Positions 41,325 through 50,080 of a stretch of 64,000 bases of DNA are shown here, piece after piece; the stretch's first letter is position 1, and each line of letters begins with the position of its first letter. Under the pieces are notes generated by a model. That model was not told where the DNA came from. It searched no databases and was given only the letters and a program-made list of their open reading frames with translations. The DNA comes from a virus. The stretch covers positions 1-64,000 of the IMG/VR virus record IMGVR_UViG_3300022902_000012, one strand, 5' to 3'. The position numbers were made by a program, and so were the translations under genes.

Positions 41325-42111
41325 TGGCCAGCTCCTTTGGGGTGGTTGGGGGCAAAGACTCTGAGGATACCCAGATGTCTCCCACCGAGCACCACCCACT
41401 GTGGTCTCCGCTCTCATCGTAGCCCCCAGCCTCGGACCACCCCCTCAGGAAGTAAGCAGGTCCCCCATCCCCTACACCAGGACACTCAGCCATGAACGAT
41501 TGGAGCAGCGCCACACCCCCGATCACAGGGGAGTACACCCCTGTCTGGAGATCCACAGCGGACCCATCGGCCGGCGGATTCACATAATCAGGAGGCACCC
41601 CTTCAGGCGGTTGTACAGCAAGTTGCTCCCGATCCATCTCAGATCCCTCTTCGTCTCCATCCCCCAAAAGAGGCTCACGGAAGCCATCAGGTCCAACCAG
41701 AACGGCTTGTTTAGCTAGCCCCAGTGCCCCGACACACATATCCACAAAAGCTTCGCCACTGTCCTTAGTCAGTTCCCCTCCTGCGTCAAGCTCAGGTTGC
41801 TCAGCAGGTTTGTCGCCGGTGAAGTAGGGCACCACTCGCTCGAGCCCAGTGTAACCTCCCTTCTTCTGGCAGGTGGCCAGCTCCTCAAGAGCATCTCCCA
41901 ACCCAGGCCCTGCGCCAATAAACGGGGAGGTCCTTGAGCTCTGAGCTCCCTTGGTCCCCAGGGCTCGAATGTTCCAGCACTTGTGGCCCTGCATCCAGTC
42001 TACAGAGATCGAGTCTCCACCGTTGCAGTCCACCAGATAGGCACCCACCCGGTTCAGCAGCTCCACCTCGGCCGCCCCAAGTACCAGTTCCTGCTCTTGC
42101 TGATCACTCAT
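41305..42111 (-). CDS. Acidic protein of unknown function
   Basis: A 268-residue acidic protein, start ATG 42111 behind GGAGGATAAC. The N-terminal part is a predicted alpha/beta domain (VELLNRVGAYLVDCNGGDS); the middle is Pro/Asp-rich and probably disordered. It is the first gene of the leftward run and diverges from the packaging operon with only 49 bp between starts. No family is recognised. Confidence 0.6.
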   Translation of the reverse strand: MSDQQEQELVLGAAEVELLNRVGAYLVDCNGGDSISVDWMQGHKCWNIRALGTKGAQSSRTSPFIGAGPGLGDALEELATCQKKGGYTGLERVVPYFTGDKPAEQPELDAGGELTKDSGEAFVDMCVGALGLAKQAVLVGPDGFREPLLGDGDEEGSEMDREQLAVQPPEGVPPDYVNPPADGSAVDLQTGVYSPVIGGVALLQSFMAECPGVGDGGPAYFLRGWSEAGGYDESGDHSGWCSVGDIWVSSESLPPTTPKELASASKKD

Positions 42112-42160
42112 GATTCCGTTATCCTCCACAGGGAATACTAATTTCCACAGGTGCATTGAA

Positions 42161-43606
42161 ATGAGTCTGTCTGGACCCGATAAACCCAACCCCCTCCTCG
42201 ACCATCCCCCCCAACCCCCCCGTCAGGAACCGGATGCCCCGGTCGATCCGGTGGCCATGGAGAATTACGTCCAGGCCCTGCTCGGCCACGACGGCTCTCT
42301 CCCCTCCACCAAGGACTTCAAGGCCTGCGTTCCCACCCACAAGCGCAGGGACGCCCGCATCTCCTGGGGCACCATGTGGGAGCGTACCTTCCCGAAGATC
42401 ACCAACGTCACCAAGACCATCCTCAGGACAGCTCCGCACCGCTGCACCCACAAACACTGGACCGCTGTCCTCGGTGCCGCCCTGTACCTCGATAACCAAG
42501 GCAAGCCTGTCACCACAGCCGCGGTCAACCATCACGCCCGGGAGCTGTACCCCGAGGACTGGCGCCCCCCCAGGACCAAAGCATCCTGGACCAACAAGGC
42601 AGCTCTCATCCTCGAAGAGGGTTTGTGGCATCTCGGCCTCCCACCTGTCAGGGTCATCCTTCATCAGTATCCGGCTGCCATGATCCCAGCCAACGAGATT
42701 GCCAAGAGCGCATCGAAGCTTCTCGACGACGCACTGAGGCTCACCAAGTCGACTGGCCTTGGCATACCGCCCGAACCATCCGAGCCAGGAGATGGTGCCA
42801 CAAGTGGCACACAAGTCAACCATAAACTCACACAAGATACCCAAGAACTCACCCCCCCAGAGGACCCGGCGCAGGCCATCGCCCATCAAGCCCGGACCAT
42901 GTCCTTGCTCCCTCGAGAACACTTTCTCAAGATGGCCACCGGCGCCGCGGCCGACTCCAAGGCCCGGCAGCTCGCCGCCTCTGAGACCACCCTCGAAATC
43001 GTCTCCAAGCTTGGGGACCTCTTGACCGGCCACCTGCTCACCATCTACCAGAAGGCCATCACGGAACCTGACTACTTTGAGGTCCCCGAGAAGATGACCA
43101 CCGGGCACATGGAGAAGCTCGCCAAGACGGCTGCCGCCCTCCAGTCGGCTACTGCCAGCGCGGTCCAGACTTCCCGTCAGATTGCTGGCGAGCCTACCAA
43201 GTCCATCCTGCATGGGCTCATCTACATCGCATCCTCGATGACCCCGGCCGAGAAGGTCTACTACCGAGAGACAGGCGACCTCCCTGCCCGTCTCCTCACA
43301 GGTGGCTCTCCCGACACCCACCCCGGCGCCGAGGACTTCGACCCGGGCGTCACCCAGCTTCCCAGCGGCGCACCTACCATCGTCGACATCCCCAACACCC
43401 CATCCCCGGAGGACGACCCCAGCTTCACGGCCAGGCCCACCGACCCAGACTATGTTACCCAGCTCGCTGCCCATGCCCTCCGAACACCGGAGGACCAAGA
43501 CCCAGTGCATCAGGCCGCACTGGCCGCGTCCCCCATCGTGCCCCAGACACCAGAGGAGGAAGAGATCCTGACCTCCCCGTCGGTCCTCGACCGATTCAAG
43601 AAGTAG
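42161..43606 (+). CDS. Probable terminase small subunit or packaging partner
   Basis: A 481-residue protein directly before terL. ATG 42161 is preferred (AGGTG upstream) but ATG 42257 is possible. The N-terminal ~170 residues contain helices and basic segments (PTHKRRDARISWGTMW; HKHWTAVLGAALYL) that could be a DNA-binding domain. A long middle and a Pro/Glu-rich C-terminus follow. Position fits a small terminase or a fused packaging protein, but no signature is certain. It contains an internal perfect inverted repeat GTGCCACAAGTGGCAC at 42795-42810. Confidence 0.55.
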   Translation: MSLSGPDKPNPLLDHPPQPPRQEPDAPVDPVAMENYVQALLGHDGSLPSTKDFKACVPTHKRRDARISWGTMWERTFPKITNVTKTILRTAPHRCTHKHWTAVLGAALYLDNQGKPVTTAAVNHHARELYPEDWRPPRTKASWTNKAALILEEGLWHLGLPPVRVILHQYPAAMIPANEIAKSASKLLDDALRLTKSTGLGIPPEPSEPGDGATSGTQVNHKLTQDTQELTPPEDPAQAIAHQARTMSLLPREHFLKMATGAAADSKARQLAASETTLEIVSKLGDLLTGHLLTIYQKAITEPDYFEVPEKMTTGHMEKLAKTAAALQSATASAVQTSRQIAGEPTKSILHGLIYIASSMTPAEKVYYRETGDLPARLLTGGSPDTHPGAEDFDPGVTQLPSGAPTIVDIPNTPSPEDDPSFTARPTDPDYVTQLAAHALRTPEDQDPVHQAALAASPIVPQTPEEEEILTSPSVLDRFKK

Positions 43607-43613
43607 GCCCACC

Positions 43614-45629
43614 ATGGAAACTACTACAATCCTGGAAGCCGCCCCGGACCTCGGCACCTTCACGCCCCTACCAGATCCCAACGATATCCCTTGGTCACAG
43701 CGTGCACATGATCCTACAGCTGGCGGCCGGCTCCCCCACCCCAGTGCGGCACTCAAAGAGAGCATCGCCCAGGACCCCGACGCTGAGCTCATCCTCAAGG
43801 CAGCCCTCGACCTGCAGCACCGAATCGAGCTGGCTCGTCGCTCCCCCCTCCATCTCCTCATGCTTTGCTTCAGGCAGCCCAACGGAGCCGAGCTCTTCGT
43901 CCCCTCCTTCTATCTGGAATGGGATAAAGCCACCAGGACAGAGGGCCGCATCCTCTTTGAGGCCCCCCGTGGCGTAGGAAAGTCCGCCTTCATGATCGCC
44001 GCGGCCTTGTGGGCCATCGGTAACAATCAGAACATCCGCATCAAGTGGATCGGCCCCTCCGACGGTAACGCCCAGAAGAGGCTCGCCGTCATCCACGAGG
44101 TCTTGGATAACCCCAACCACATCTACCACCTGATCTTCCCCGGCATCGAGAAGACACCCAAGTCCTCCAAGCGGAAGAACAACCAGTCCCAGCTCAACCT
44201 GAAACGTACCCTCGACTCCCCCGACCCGACCATCGAAGCTCTCGGCGTCATGTCCTCCGGCGTCGGTGGCCGCTCCGAGATCCAGATCTGGGATGACTAT
44301 GTCTCGGAATCGAACACTATCCTCAACCCAGCCATGCGCCCCAAGGTCCTGTCCAAGATGCAGAAGGACCACCTGGGTACCCTCCTCCCAAAAGGCGTCG
44401 TCTGGAACGTCTTTACGCCCTGGTCGCAGGATGACGCCAATGCCTACTTCAAGGAAAACACCTCCTGGAAGCTCCTCCGCCACCCTCACGGGATAGACGG
44501 GGACCCGTACCATTCCATCTTCCCGCAGCTCTGGCCTTCCCACAGGCTCAGGGAACGTCGTGCCGACATGGGCGAGCATGGTTATGCTGCAGCCTACCTG
44601 CTCCGTCCCAGCGCCGCGGGCGTCATTCCCATCCTCCCGCAGCACCTCCGCCTGTTCGACAGAGCCATCCTCAACCAGGCCAAGATTCTGGCCGGCGACA
44701 CCCGCGTCATCATCACCATCGACCCGGCCCGTGGAGAAGAACTGGACAAGGGCGCCCTGTGCCCTGTCGGTATCAGCATCCAGATGTATGTACCGAGAAC
44801 ACTGCCGGGGGACTCCCCTTCGGGGAGCACCCCGCGGGTAGTAGACCCTACCTCGGACAATCCCGACAACGACGAGGAGCTTTCCTTCAAGGGACTCCCC
44901 TTCGAGATCTTCCAGATCGATGCCTTCGAGTGCTACCTGTCGACCGCCGACCAGCCGAACCTCATCTGGCACCTGGCTAACCTCTACGGCGCCCACTACA
45001 TCCTGGTCGAACGGGAAGCCTTAGCCGACCTGCACACCTGGCTCGAGCAGCGGCGTCACACCCTACTCAGACAAGCAGGAATAGACCCGGCCAAGCTCCC
45101 TGTCAAGAAAGGCATCGGCGCAGAGGTCGTCCCGGTCAGCTCAGACAACCTATCCAAAGGGCAGCGGCTCCTCTCGATCACCCCATACCTCCACCTCCCT
45201 GAGGCAAGCCCAGGTGTCCCGGCCCCCCCGGTCATGTACTTCCACCCTCGGTGCATCAGGCCCCGCCCCGAGATGGAGCTCCTCCATGTCCCCAACTACA
45301 GGTCCATCGAGGTCAAACGAGATCTCCGGGAACAGACACTCTCTTTCCCCGCCAAGTACAAGGACATCATCGATGCCGTCGTCCATGGCGTACGTTGGAT
45401 AGTTCGTTCCCTCGTCGGCCGAGACCCTTACGGACTGTTCGTCGAGAAGGATCAAGAGCAGGGCCCCCTCCAAGTGATTTCTTTGTCTCTTCGAGACAAA
45501 GAACGAGACGAACCAGGGTCAGGCGCCAGGGCCAAGCTCAAGCCAGGCTCGTCCGACAACCCAGACCCCGAACCCAATCCCTTCAAGAAGCGACACCGCC
45601 GCAAGGTCAAACCACCCGGCTTCCGCTAG
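43614..45629 (+). CDS. terL: Terminase large subunit
   Basis: A 671-residue packaging motor. ATPase: Walker A EAPRGVGKS (116-124), Walker B IQIWDD (224-229). Nuclease: VIITIDPARG (D370), YILVEREAL (E466/E468) and KYKDIIDAVV (D584/D587), the three-acid RNase H-like pattern. An acidic loop around residues 395-425 (Gly/Ser/Pro/Asp-rich) interrupts the nuclease core. The C-terminus is basic (KKRHRRKVKPPGFR), probably portal- or DNA-contacting. It starts 7 nt after the preceding gene. Confidence 0.92.
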   Translation: METTTILEAAPDLGTFTPLPDPNDIPWSQRAHDPTAGGRLPHPSAALKESIAQDPDAELILKAALDLQHRIELARRSPLHLLMLCFRQPNGAELFVPSFYLEWDKATRTEGRILFEAPRGVGKSAFMIAAALWAIGNNQNIRIKWIGPSDGNAQKRLAVIHEVLDNPNHIYHLIFPGIEKTPKSSKRKNNQSQLNLKRTLDSPDPTIEALGVMSSGVGGRSEIQIWDDYVSESNTILNPAMRPKVLSKMQKDHLGTLLPKGVVWNVFTPWSQDDANAYFKENTSWKLLRHPHGIDGDPYHSIFPQLWPSHRLRERRADMGEHGYAAAYLLRPSAAGVIPILPQHLRLFDRAILNQAKILAGDTRVIITIDPARGEELDKGALCPVGISIQMYVPRTLPGDSPSGSTPRVVDPTSDNPDNDEELSFKGLPFEIFQIDAFECYLSTADQPNLIWHLANLYGAHYILVEREALADLHTWLEQRRHTLLRQAGIDPAKLPVKKGIGAEVVPVSSDNLSKGQRLLSITPYLHLPEASPGVPAPPVMYFHPRCIRPRPEMELLHVPNYRSIEVKRDLREQTLSFPAKYKDIIDAVVHGVRWIVRSLVGRDPYGLFVEKDQEQGPLQVISLSLRDKERDEPGSGARAKLKPGSSDNPDPEPNPFKKRHRRKVKPPGFR

Positions 45630-45650
45630 CTCAAGTAATGGCTTGAAGCA

Positions 45651-46094
45651 TCACCCAACATTCTTCAGCAATCGAGCAAGCTCAATGACCTCTCCATCTT
45701 GTCCGTAGGCATAGATGGTGAACGACAACACCATCTCCCCGCCGAGGAGGGCGGTGTCGTCGTTTTCATACCTCACTACCATCCATTCGGGAGGGTTACC
45801 AGGATCGGGGGGGCTACCTGATCCAAGTTTCAGTTCAGTCGGACCGTGCCCAAGAGACATCAGGTACTCGGCGCACTCCTCTGGCGTGTCGAAATGTTTC
45901 CACCCCCAGGTCTGGGCCTGATTCCGGTCGGCTTCGTCATCCCTATCCCCAATGTGGCTCCAGAGGACATAGAGCTTCGAGGCTGAAAAGTCACCCCCCT
46001 TTGGGGGTGGATCAGCCAGTCCCTCTTCGGAGATGTCTGCAAGGGCTTGCAGGCGTTCTTCCTCCAGACCTTCGTAGTAGATATGAATCAGCAT
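45651..46094 (-). CDS. Unknown acidic protein
   Basis: A 147-residue protein converging on terL. AAGGGG precedes ATG 46094. It has an alpha/beta pattern with an acidic N-terminal helix (EEERLQALADISEEGLAD) and C-terminal strands (EMVLSFTIYAYGQDGEVIEL). No family is recognised. The 68 bp before the next gene hold nothing recognisable. Confidence 0.55.
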   Translation of the reverse strand: MLIHIYYEGLEEERLQALADISEEGLADPPPKGGDFSASKLYVLWSHIGDRDDEADRNQAQTWGWKHFDTPEECAEYLMSLGHGPTELKLGSGSPPDPGNPPEWMVVRYENDDTALLGGEMVLSFTIYAYGQDGEVIELARLLKNVG

Positions 46095-46162
46095 GGGTAC
46101 CCCTTGCTAAAGGTTGAGTGGTGGATGGTCACATCAGGCAGACCCGGCACGTTGTTTTCCCG

Positions 46163-47203
46163 CTACTGATCTCGGAAGTTCCATCCCAACTTATTTGATA
46201 GAAACTCCCGACGCTTGTTTTTTCCCCCAGGTGAGGCATCGGGACGCCAGCTCCCTTGTAGTTTAGCCCCCAAACCCATAGCTGCCGTTACCTCATAAAG
46301 TCCTAATTTATCCATACCGTAATGGTATTGTGATGGATGTGTCTGTTCCAGAATCTGGAAACGACCCCCGGACCCACAAGGTTTTTCGAGGTGGGCTCCG
46401 AAGCAGCACCACATGCATCCAGTTCTTCTCACCCCCATTTCCCCTTCATAGCAATCTGCTATCTGCAGCCGCTCTCGCCGAATATAATTCCAGATGTCTT
46501 GTTCAGTCCAGAAGGATAGAGGTCGGCCGACGGGGCCACCACGAACTGTCCCTTCATACATGTTGCAACCAAAACGAACCATCGAAGATCGTCGGGCTCG
46601 GGAATCTCCAACCATTGTCCCGACCATGGGGCGGAGATTTCCGAGCTTCTTCTGTGCCCGTTGCATAGGTTCAACCTTGAGTATGTAGCAACACTTTTCA
46701 CTAACCTTAAATGGGGCGGATGCCAATCCCCAGAACTTGCGAGGGACACCGTATTGTTTGGCTCTCCCCTCGGCCAGGGGTTTGCCACCATTGAGAATTA
46801 CTTTCGCCCGTTCGGTTCGTCCAGCAATCCAGTGTCTACTGGCATAACGGATCTTCTCGGCATGTTGTTTACTCACAACAGGATACCCTTCATCAATGAG
46901 AACACGACGGAATGGTTTCGAGGGACGAACGGTAAAGATGTTGTCAGTCTGCTCGACTTGTCTCACCACCTCAGGGAACTCAACTCCGGTATCCCCGAAG
47001 ATGCCCAACACACTCGGGTACGTCTTTCGGACAATATCCAGCAAAACCGTGGAGTCTTTTCCCCCACTGTACGAAACGCAGATTTTGTCCCCCCAATGCC
47101 TATGCCACAACCAGATTCGTTCCATGGTGGCTGCAACCTTTTGTGACAAAGGGAGATCAATCATCTCTTTGAGCAGCCACCGACGATCATCCTCGCGACT
47201 CAT
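46163..47203 (-). CDS. PAPS-reductase-like PP-loop protein
   Basis: A 346-residue protein of the phosphoadenosine phosphosulfate reductase superfamily. PP-loop SYSGGKDST near residue 40, GIFGDTGVEFPEV next, and a Cys-rich stretch CMWCCFG in the C-terminal half. Family members bind ATP or PAPS and activate or transfer sulfur; DndC of DNA phosphorothioation is one relative. No other Dnd genes are visible here, so the substrate is unknown. It overlaps no neighbour and follows a 74-residue gene. Confidence 0.75.
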   Translation of the reverse strand: MSREDDRRWLLKEMIDLPLSQKVAATMERIWLWHRHWGDKICVSYSGGKDSTVLLDIVRKTYPSVLGIFGDTGVEFPEVVRQVEQTDNIFTVRPSKPFRRVLIDEGYPVVSKQHAEKIRYASRHWIAGRTERAKVILNGGKPLAEGRAKQYGVPRKFWGLASAPFKVSEKCCYILKVEPMQRAQKKLGNLRPMVGTMVGDSRARRSSMVRFGCNMYEGTVRGGPVGRPLSFWTEQDIWNYIRRERLQIADCYEGEMGVRRTGCMWCCFGAHLEKPCGSGGRFQILEQTHPSQYHYGMDKLGLYEVTAAMGLGAKLQGSWRPDASPGGKNKRREFLSNKLGWNFRDQ

Positions 47204-47428
47204 CTACTTAGACCTACCAACAGGCTGCAGCGCAACCACCCGGCCCTGACTCATCGATACCTCCACCCGATTCAAAGCCCCAAACATAGGTCCATCAGGA
47301 TCCACGGGCTGGTAGGACAAGAACTCCAAGGCCCGATTCAGGACGGCTTCAACAGCATCCATGTCGGCACCCTCCGGCACAGACACCTCCAAGTTGATCG
47401 TCGCCAGGTACTCATCTCGAAGTTCCAT
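47204..47428 (-). CDS. Small acidic protein upstream of the PP-loop gene
   Basis: A 74-residue protein with a beta-strand, helix, strand layout (YLATINLEVSVPEGADMDAV). Its stop codon directly abuts the ATG of the PP-loop gene, so the two are coupled. No family is recognised. Confidence 0.55.
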   Translation of the reverse strand: MELRDEYLATINLEVSVPEGADMDAVEAVLNRALEFLSYQPVDPDGPMFGALNRVEVSMSQGRVVALQPVGRSK

Positions 47429-47431
47429 CAG

Positions 47432-47878
47432 CTACTCCTCCTCGAATCCAATCAACAAGATAGACAACACGCTCCGCCCCATCGCGGACAAGGTATCCCC
47501 GTCGAGTAACCCCATGTGCAGGAGCTTCGTCTGGGTCCCTATAGAAGGCTGGCTTAGGTGTGTCGGCCGATGCCACCACAGCACAGCCTTACGCTGAGCA
47601 TCCGTCAGATTCCAGGCTACCCGACCCTCTTTGTTGTAGTTCAAGAGCCAGCACCCCTCCCCAGCTCTACTAACCTGAATCCCAATAGTCTCCAGCTGCC
47701 GAAGCATGTCAGGCAACTTCATCTTTACCTGGACATCCTCTCTGAACCGGGGATGTAGCTCGAGGATAGGTTGGTTGCCCCCCTTCATAGGATTACCCCG
47801 GACAACAAACACCCCCGAGTCAGCAAGCCCCAACTTCTTCAGGATGAACCGTAGCTTCCCAGCAGTAAGTTCTTTCAT
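47432..47878 (-). CDS. Unknown protein
   Basis: A 148-residue protein, start overlapping the previous stop (TGATG). It has a basic N-terminal helix (AGKLRFILKKLGLADSG), a strand-rich middle and a C-terminal helical hairpin. No family is recognised. Confidence 0.55.
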   Translation of the reverse strand: MKELTAGKLRFILKKLGLADSGVFVVRGNPMKGGNQPILELHPRFREDVQVKMKLPDMLRQLETIGIQVSRAGEGCWLLNYNKEGRVAWNLTDAQRKAVLWWHRPTHLSQPSIGTQTKLLHMGLLDGDTLSAMGRSVLSILLIGFEEE

Positions 47879-48075
47879 CAGCGCATCAACCTATACGTCC
47901 GGATCTTGTCGGTCAGTTCCCCAAGAGGGACATCCGGAGCCTGCCCAACGGAGCCGGCCGCGGCAGCCACAAATAATGCTGTCTCGATCATAGTAGCAAT
48001 CAACAATCTCCATACATACACCAGGTCCTTGACCCGATCGATCTCTGCGACCTTCAACCTAAAATCTCTATCCAC
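47878..48075 (-). CDS. Small protein with one hydrophobic helix
   Basis: A 65-residue protein. The stretch VYVWRLLIATMIETALFVAA is a likely membrane-associated helix, flanked by charged ends. Overlaps with both neighbours fit the operon. A function such as membrane anchoring is only an inference. Confidence 0.5.
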   Translation of the reverse strand: MDRDFRLKVAEIDRVKDLVYVWRLLIATMIETALFVAAAAGSVGQAPDVPLGELTDKIRTYRLMR

Positions 48076-48343
48076 GATTCAGTTTCTCCAAGAACTCCAA
48101 CCCGCAGGCTGCAGTGGCTTCAGTGATTCCTACCCTTGTGGTAGCCAAATGGAGTCCATCAGGAAACTCTGGACATACAGGTACCGAGATTTCGCACCTC
48201 CAGGTCTTGTCTTCTCCATCAGCAGACCCCCCGAGGATCCTCACACACCCCCCATACTGAATCCGGATCTGATTCAGAACATCTTCCCCCACGGGCATGA
48301 CTGTATCTACTTCTCTAGGGATAGGTGGTCTTTCCCTAACCAT
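48068..48343 (-). CDS. Small protein of unknown function
   Basis: A 91-residue protein with beta strands (QIRIQYGGCVRILGG; WRCEISVPVC) and a C-terminal helix. Three Cys are spread through it. No family is recognised. Overlaps both neighbours. Confidence 0.55.
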   Translation of the reverse strand: MVRERPPIPREVDTVMPVGEDVLNQIRIQYGGCVRILGGSADGEDKTWRCEISVPVCPEFPDGLHLATTRVGITEATAACGLEFLEKLNRG

Positions 48344-48662
48344 CCTGGTTCTCTCTTTCCAGGAGTCTCAGACCTGCAGCTGTAGGCCTAAACAGGCGGC
48401 CATCTGGAGTGCCACGTTCCAGATTCCCTGCAGCTTCGGCGGCCATTGCCTCCTCAAAGAGCCATGCAGCATCACAGATGATTCCTCTCAGGCAGTGACG
48501 CACAATGCCCGAGTAGTCTCGATCCCTCTTTCGGGGGTGGTCGAAACAGATGTAAGAACCGTTGGCACGTTGGCGCATGTAACCTTGAATAGCCTCGTTG
48601 TGATACCTCTCCCCACAGATATCACAATCTTCGCGGCGACTGTTGCTATCGTCGAGGTCCAT
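48336..48662 (-). CDS. Small zinc-finger-like protein
   Basis: A 108-residue protein: CDICGERYHNEA and later CFDHPRKRD give a C-x2-C ... C-x2-H site. The C-terminal half is helical. It overlaps the previous gene's stop by 1 nt. No family is recognised. Confidence 0.55.
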   Translation of the reverse strand: MDLDDSNSRREDCDICGERYHNEAIQGYMRQRANGSYICFDHPRKRDRDYSGIVRHCLRGIICDAAWLFEEAMAAEAAGNLERGTPDGRLFRPTAAGLRLLERENQDG

Positions 48663-49360
48663 TATTTGCTACCGTCGTCCGTGGCCACCCTCCAGGTCTT
48701 GAAGCCGGCCTTAACCATCCGGCGGGCAAGTTCATCCCCACCAGCACCACGCCCGATCAGGTCGACGAACTGCTTCGGGCTGACCGTCAGGATGGTCGAA
48801 GGCGCTTCGGCCTCTCGGCCAGCGATGACCTGGATGTCAGGCCGATCAGCATCCAGCCCCACCTCGTAGGTGTCCTCATCCAGGAAGTGCTTCTGGAACC
48901 AGTCGGCCAGGTCGCCGTTCAACACCACCTTCTTCGGCTCGGCAGGACTCCCCTTGCCCTTGACTGCATTGAACAAAAAGCCCTTGTGCTCTTCGGAGTC
49001 GGACACCTGAGCCAGCAGCTTCTCATCCTTGATGGCCTTGAAGTTCCCCTCAGCCGAGTGCGCCGGCACAGTCACCGTCACCGCCCGCAACACACCCGTC
49101 TCGGCCACCCCGCCGAGCAACTTGATCTTGCTCGACTTGAACCCCAAGAAGTCGGCCAGCGTGAGATCCTTGAAGGCCCCCTGACGAACCCCGTCGAGCA
49201 CCTTCCACACCCGCTCCTGCACCTGCTCCAGCTTCACCCCCTCCACCATCTGGGCCTCAGCCACTTCCCCCTCAGCCTCGATGAGGTCGTCCACCGCTGC
49301 GGCCACATCCCCATCCTTAATTGAGAGAAGTTGTTTACGCCGATCGATTAAATGCTCCAT
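48662..49360 (-). CDS. Unknown protein with strong ribosome site
   Basis: A 232-residue protein. ATG 49360 follows AAAGGAGGAGG, the best ribosome site in this region, and is taken as the real start although the frame is open much further upstream through the HNH copy 1. The N-terminus is helical (RRKQLLSIKDGDVAAAVDDL); the middle includes a beta domain (VLRAVTVTVPAHS). No family is recognised. Confidence 0.7.
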   Translation of the reverse strand: MEHLIDRRKQLLSIKDGDVAAAVDDLIEAEGEVAEAQMVEGVKLEQVQERVWKVLDGVRQGAFKDLTLADFLGFKSSKIKLLGGVAETGVLRAVTVTVPAHSAEGNFKAIKDEKLLAQVSDSEEHKGFLFNAVKGKGSPAEPKKVVLNGDLADWFQKHFLDEDTYEVGLDADRPDIQVIAGREAEAPSTILTVSPKQFVDLIGRGAGGDELARRMVKAGFKTWRVATDDGSK

Positions 49361-50080
49361 TTTTATTCCTCCTCCTTTTGCAGTTGTTTGCCAGTCTGGC
49401 CAGAAAACCTGACCGTTCCGATTAGGATAAGCTCTCCGTTCTGGACCTCCGTTGAGGAGGAGATCTTCCTGATGAGTTTTTCCATGTATGAAGTTCTCAA
49501 GAGTAGGCCTCTTCAGTCCGTGCTTCTCGCACATCTCCTGTTTGTAATCGGAAAACACCCACCAGTCTCTTCTCGGGACACTGGGGCCAAGAAGCCCTCT
49601 CTCTTGGATAGGAGCACAGCCCGCCCGGATCTCTCTGACAACACCCAAAGGTATGCCTGATTTTCTTCCCCCCCTCCCATCCTCCGCCATTTGCTTCGAG
49701 TTCGCCTGGTAGGTCCCTAAATAAAGATGGCTGGGTCGACAACACTTTCTGTTGTTGCATAAGTGACATACAAGGAATTTTGGTCTGACTGGTCCATAAG
49801 AAAGAACCCAGACCATTCGGGATGCAGCAGTGGCTAGACTCTGAGATTTTCCAGCTTGGCTCCCGGGATAACGGACACCTACTGTAAAGCTCCCATACCC
49901 TTGCCTCTGGATAAGACTTCCCGTCCATTCCCAGCAAGAGGTGTCTATCCGTTCTGAGTGGGGCTCTCGCTCCGTACATGATACTCGACTCCAGAGGCGG
50001 TTCTCTAGCCGGTATGGGAAGAGGAGATGTTCACGAAGATTGGCTACCCCCTCTTCCGATTCCAGTACGGACTGCCGCAC
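48662..50080 (-). CDS. HNH endonuclease, copy 1, reading in frame into the next gene
   Basis: The HNH part covers 50080 to about 49361. It has LREHLLFPYRLENRLWSRV, then CWEWTG, then SRMVWVLSYGP, VCHLCNNRKCCRPSHLYLGT, the HNH_3 pattern. There is no stop before the next gene's ATG (49360), so translation would give a fusion. Copy 2 has AHR where this copy has ASR, so a conserved His is lost. The start (GTG 50080 or ATG 50089) lies inside the zinc-ribbon gene in another frame. It looks like a decaying copy of the mobile cassette. Confidence 0.55.
   Translation of the reverse strand: MRQSVLESEEGVANLREHLLFPYRLENRLWSRVSCTEREPHSERIDTSCWEWTGSLIQRQGYGSFTVGVRYPGSQAGKSQSLATAASRMVWVLSYGPVRPKFLVCHLCNNRKCCRPSHLYLGTYQANSKQMAEDGRGGRKSGIPLGVVREIRAGCAPIQERGLLGPSVPRRDWWVFSDYKQEMCEKHGLKRPTLENFIHGKTHQEDLLLNGGPERRAYPNRNGQVFWPDWQTTAKGGGIKMEHLIDRRKQLLSIKDGDVAAAVDDLIEAEGEVAEAQMVEGVKLEQVQERVWKVLDGVRQGAFKDLTLADFLGFKSSKIKLLGGVAETGVLRAVTVTVPAHSAEGNFKAIKDEKLLAQVSDSEEHKGFLFNAVKGKGSPAEPKKVVLNGDLADWFQKHFLDEDTYEVGLDADRPDIQVIAGREAEAPSTILTVSPKQFVDLIGRGAGGDELARRMVKAGFKTWRVATDDGSK

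Noticed and set aside
42119-43882. Long leftward open frame (587 codons) opposite the gene before terL
   Set aside because: It is antisense to a + strand gene with a ribosome site and operon position. Its composition (Gly/Arg/Val runs) is typical of an antisense shadow in GC-rich DNA.
43695-44996. Leftward open frame (433 codons) opposite terL
   Set aside because: terL motifs on the + strand are unambiguous; the antisense product is Gly/Val/Asp-rich without motifs.
45630-45650. Short inverted repeat TCAAG/CTTGA between terL and the convergent gene
   Set aside because: Only 5 bp of stem and no T tract on either side, so it is not a convincing terminator.
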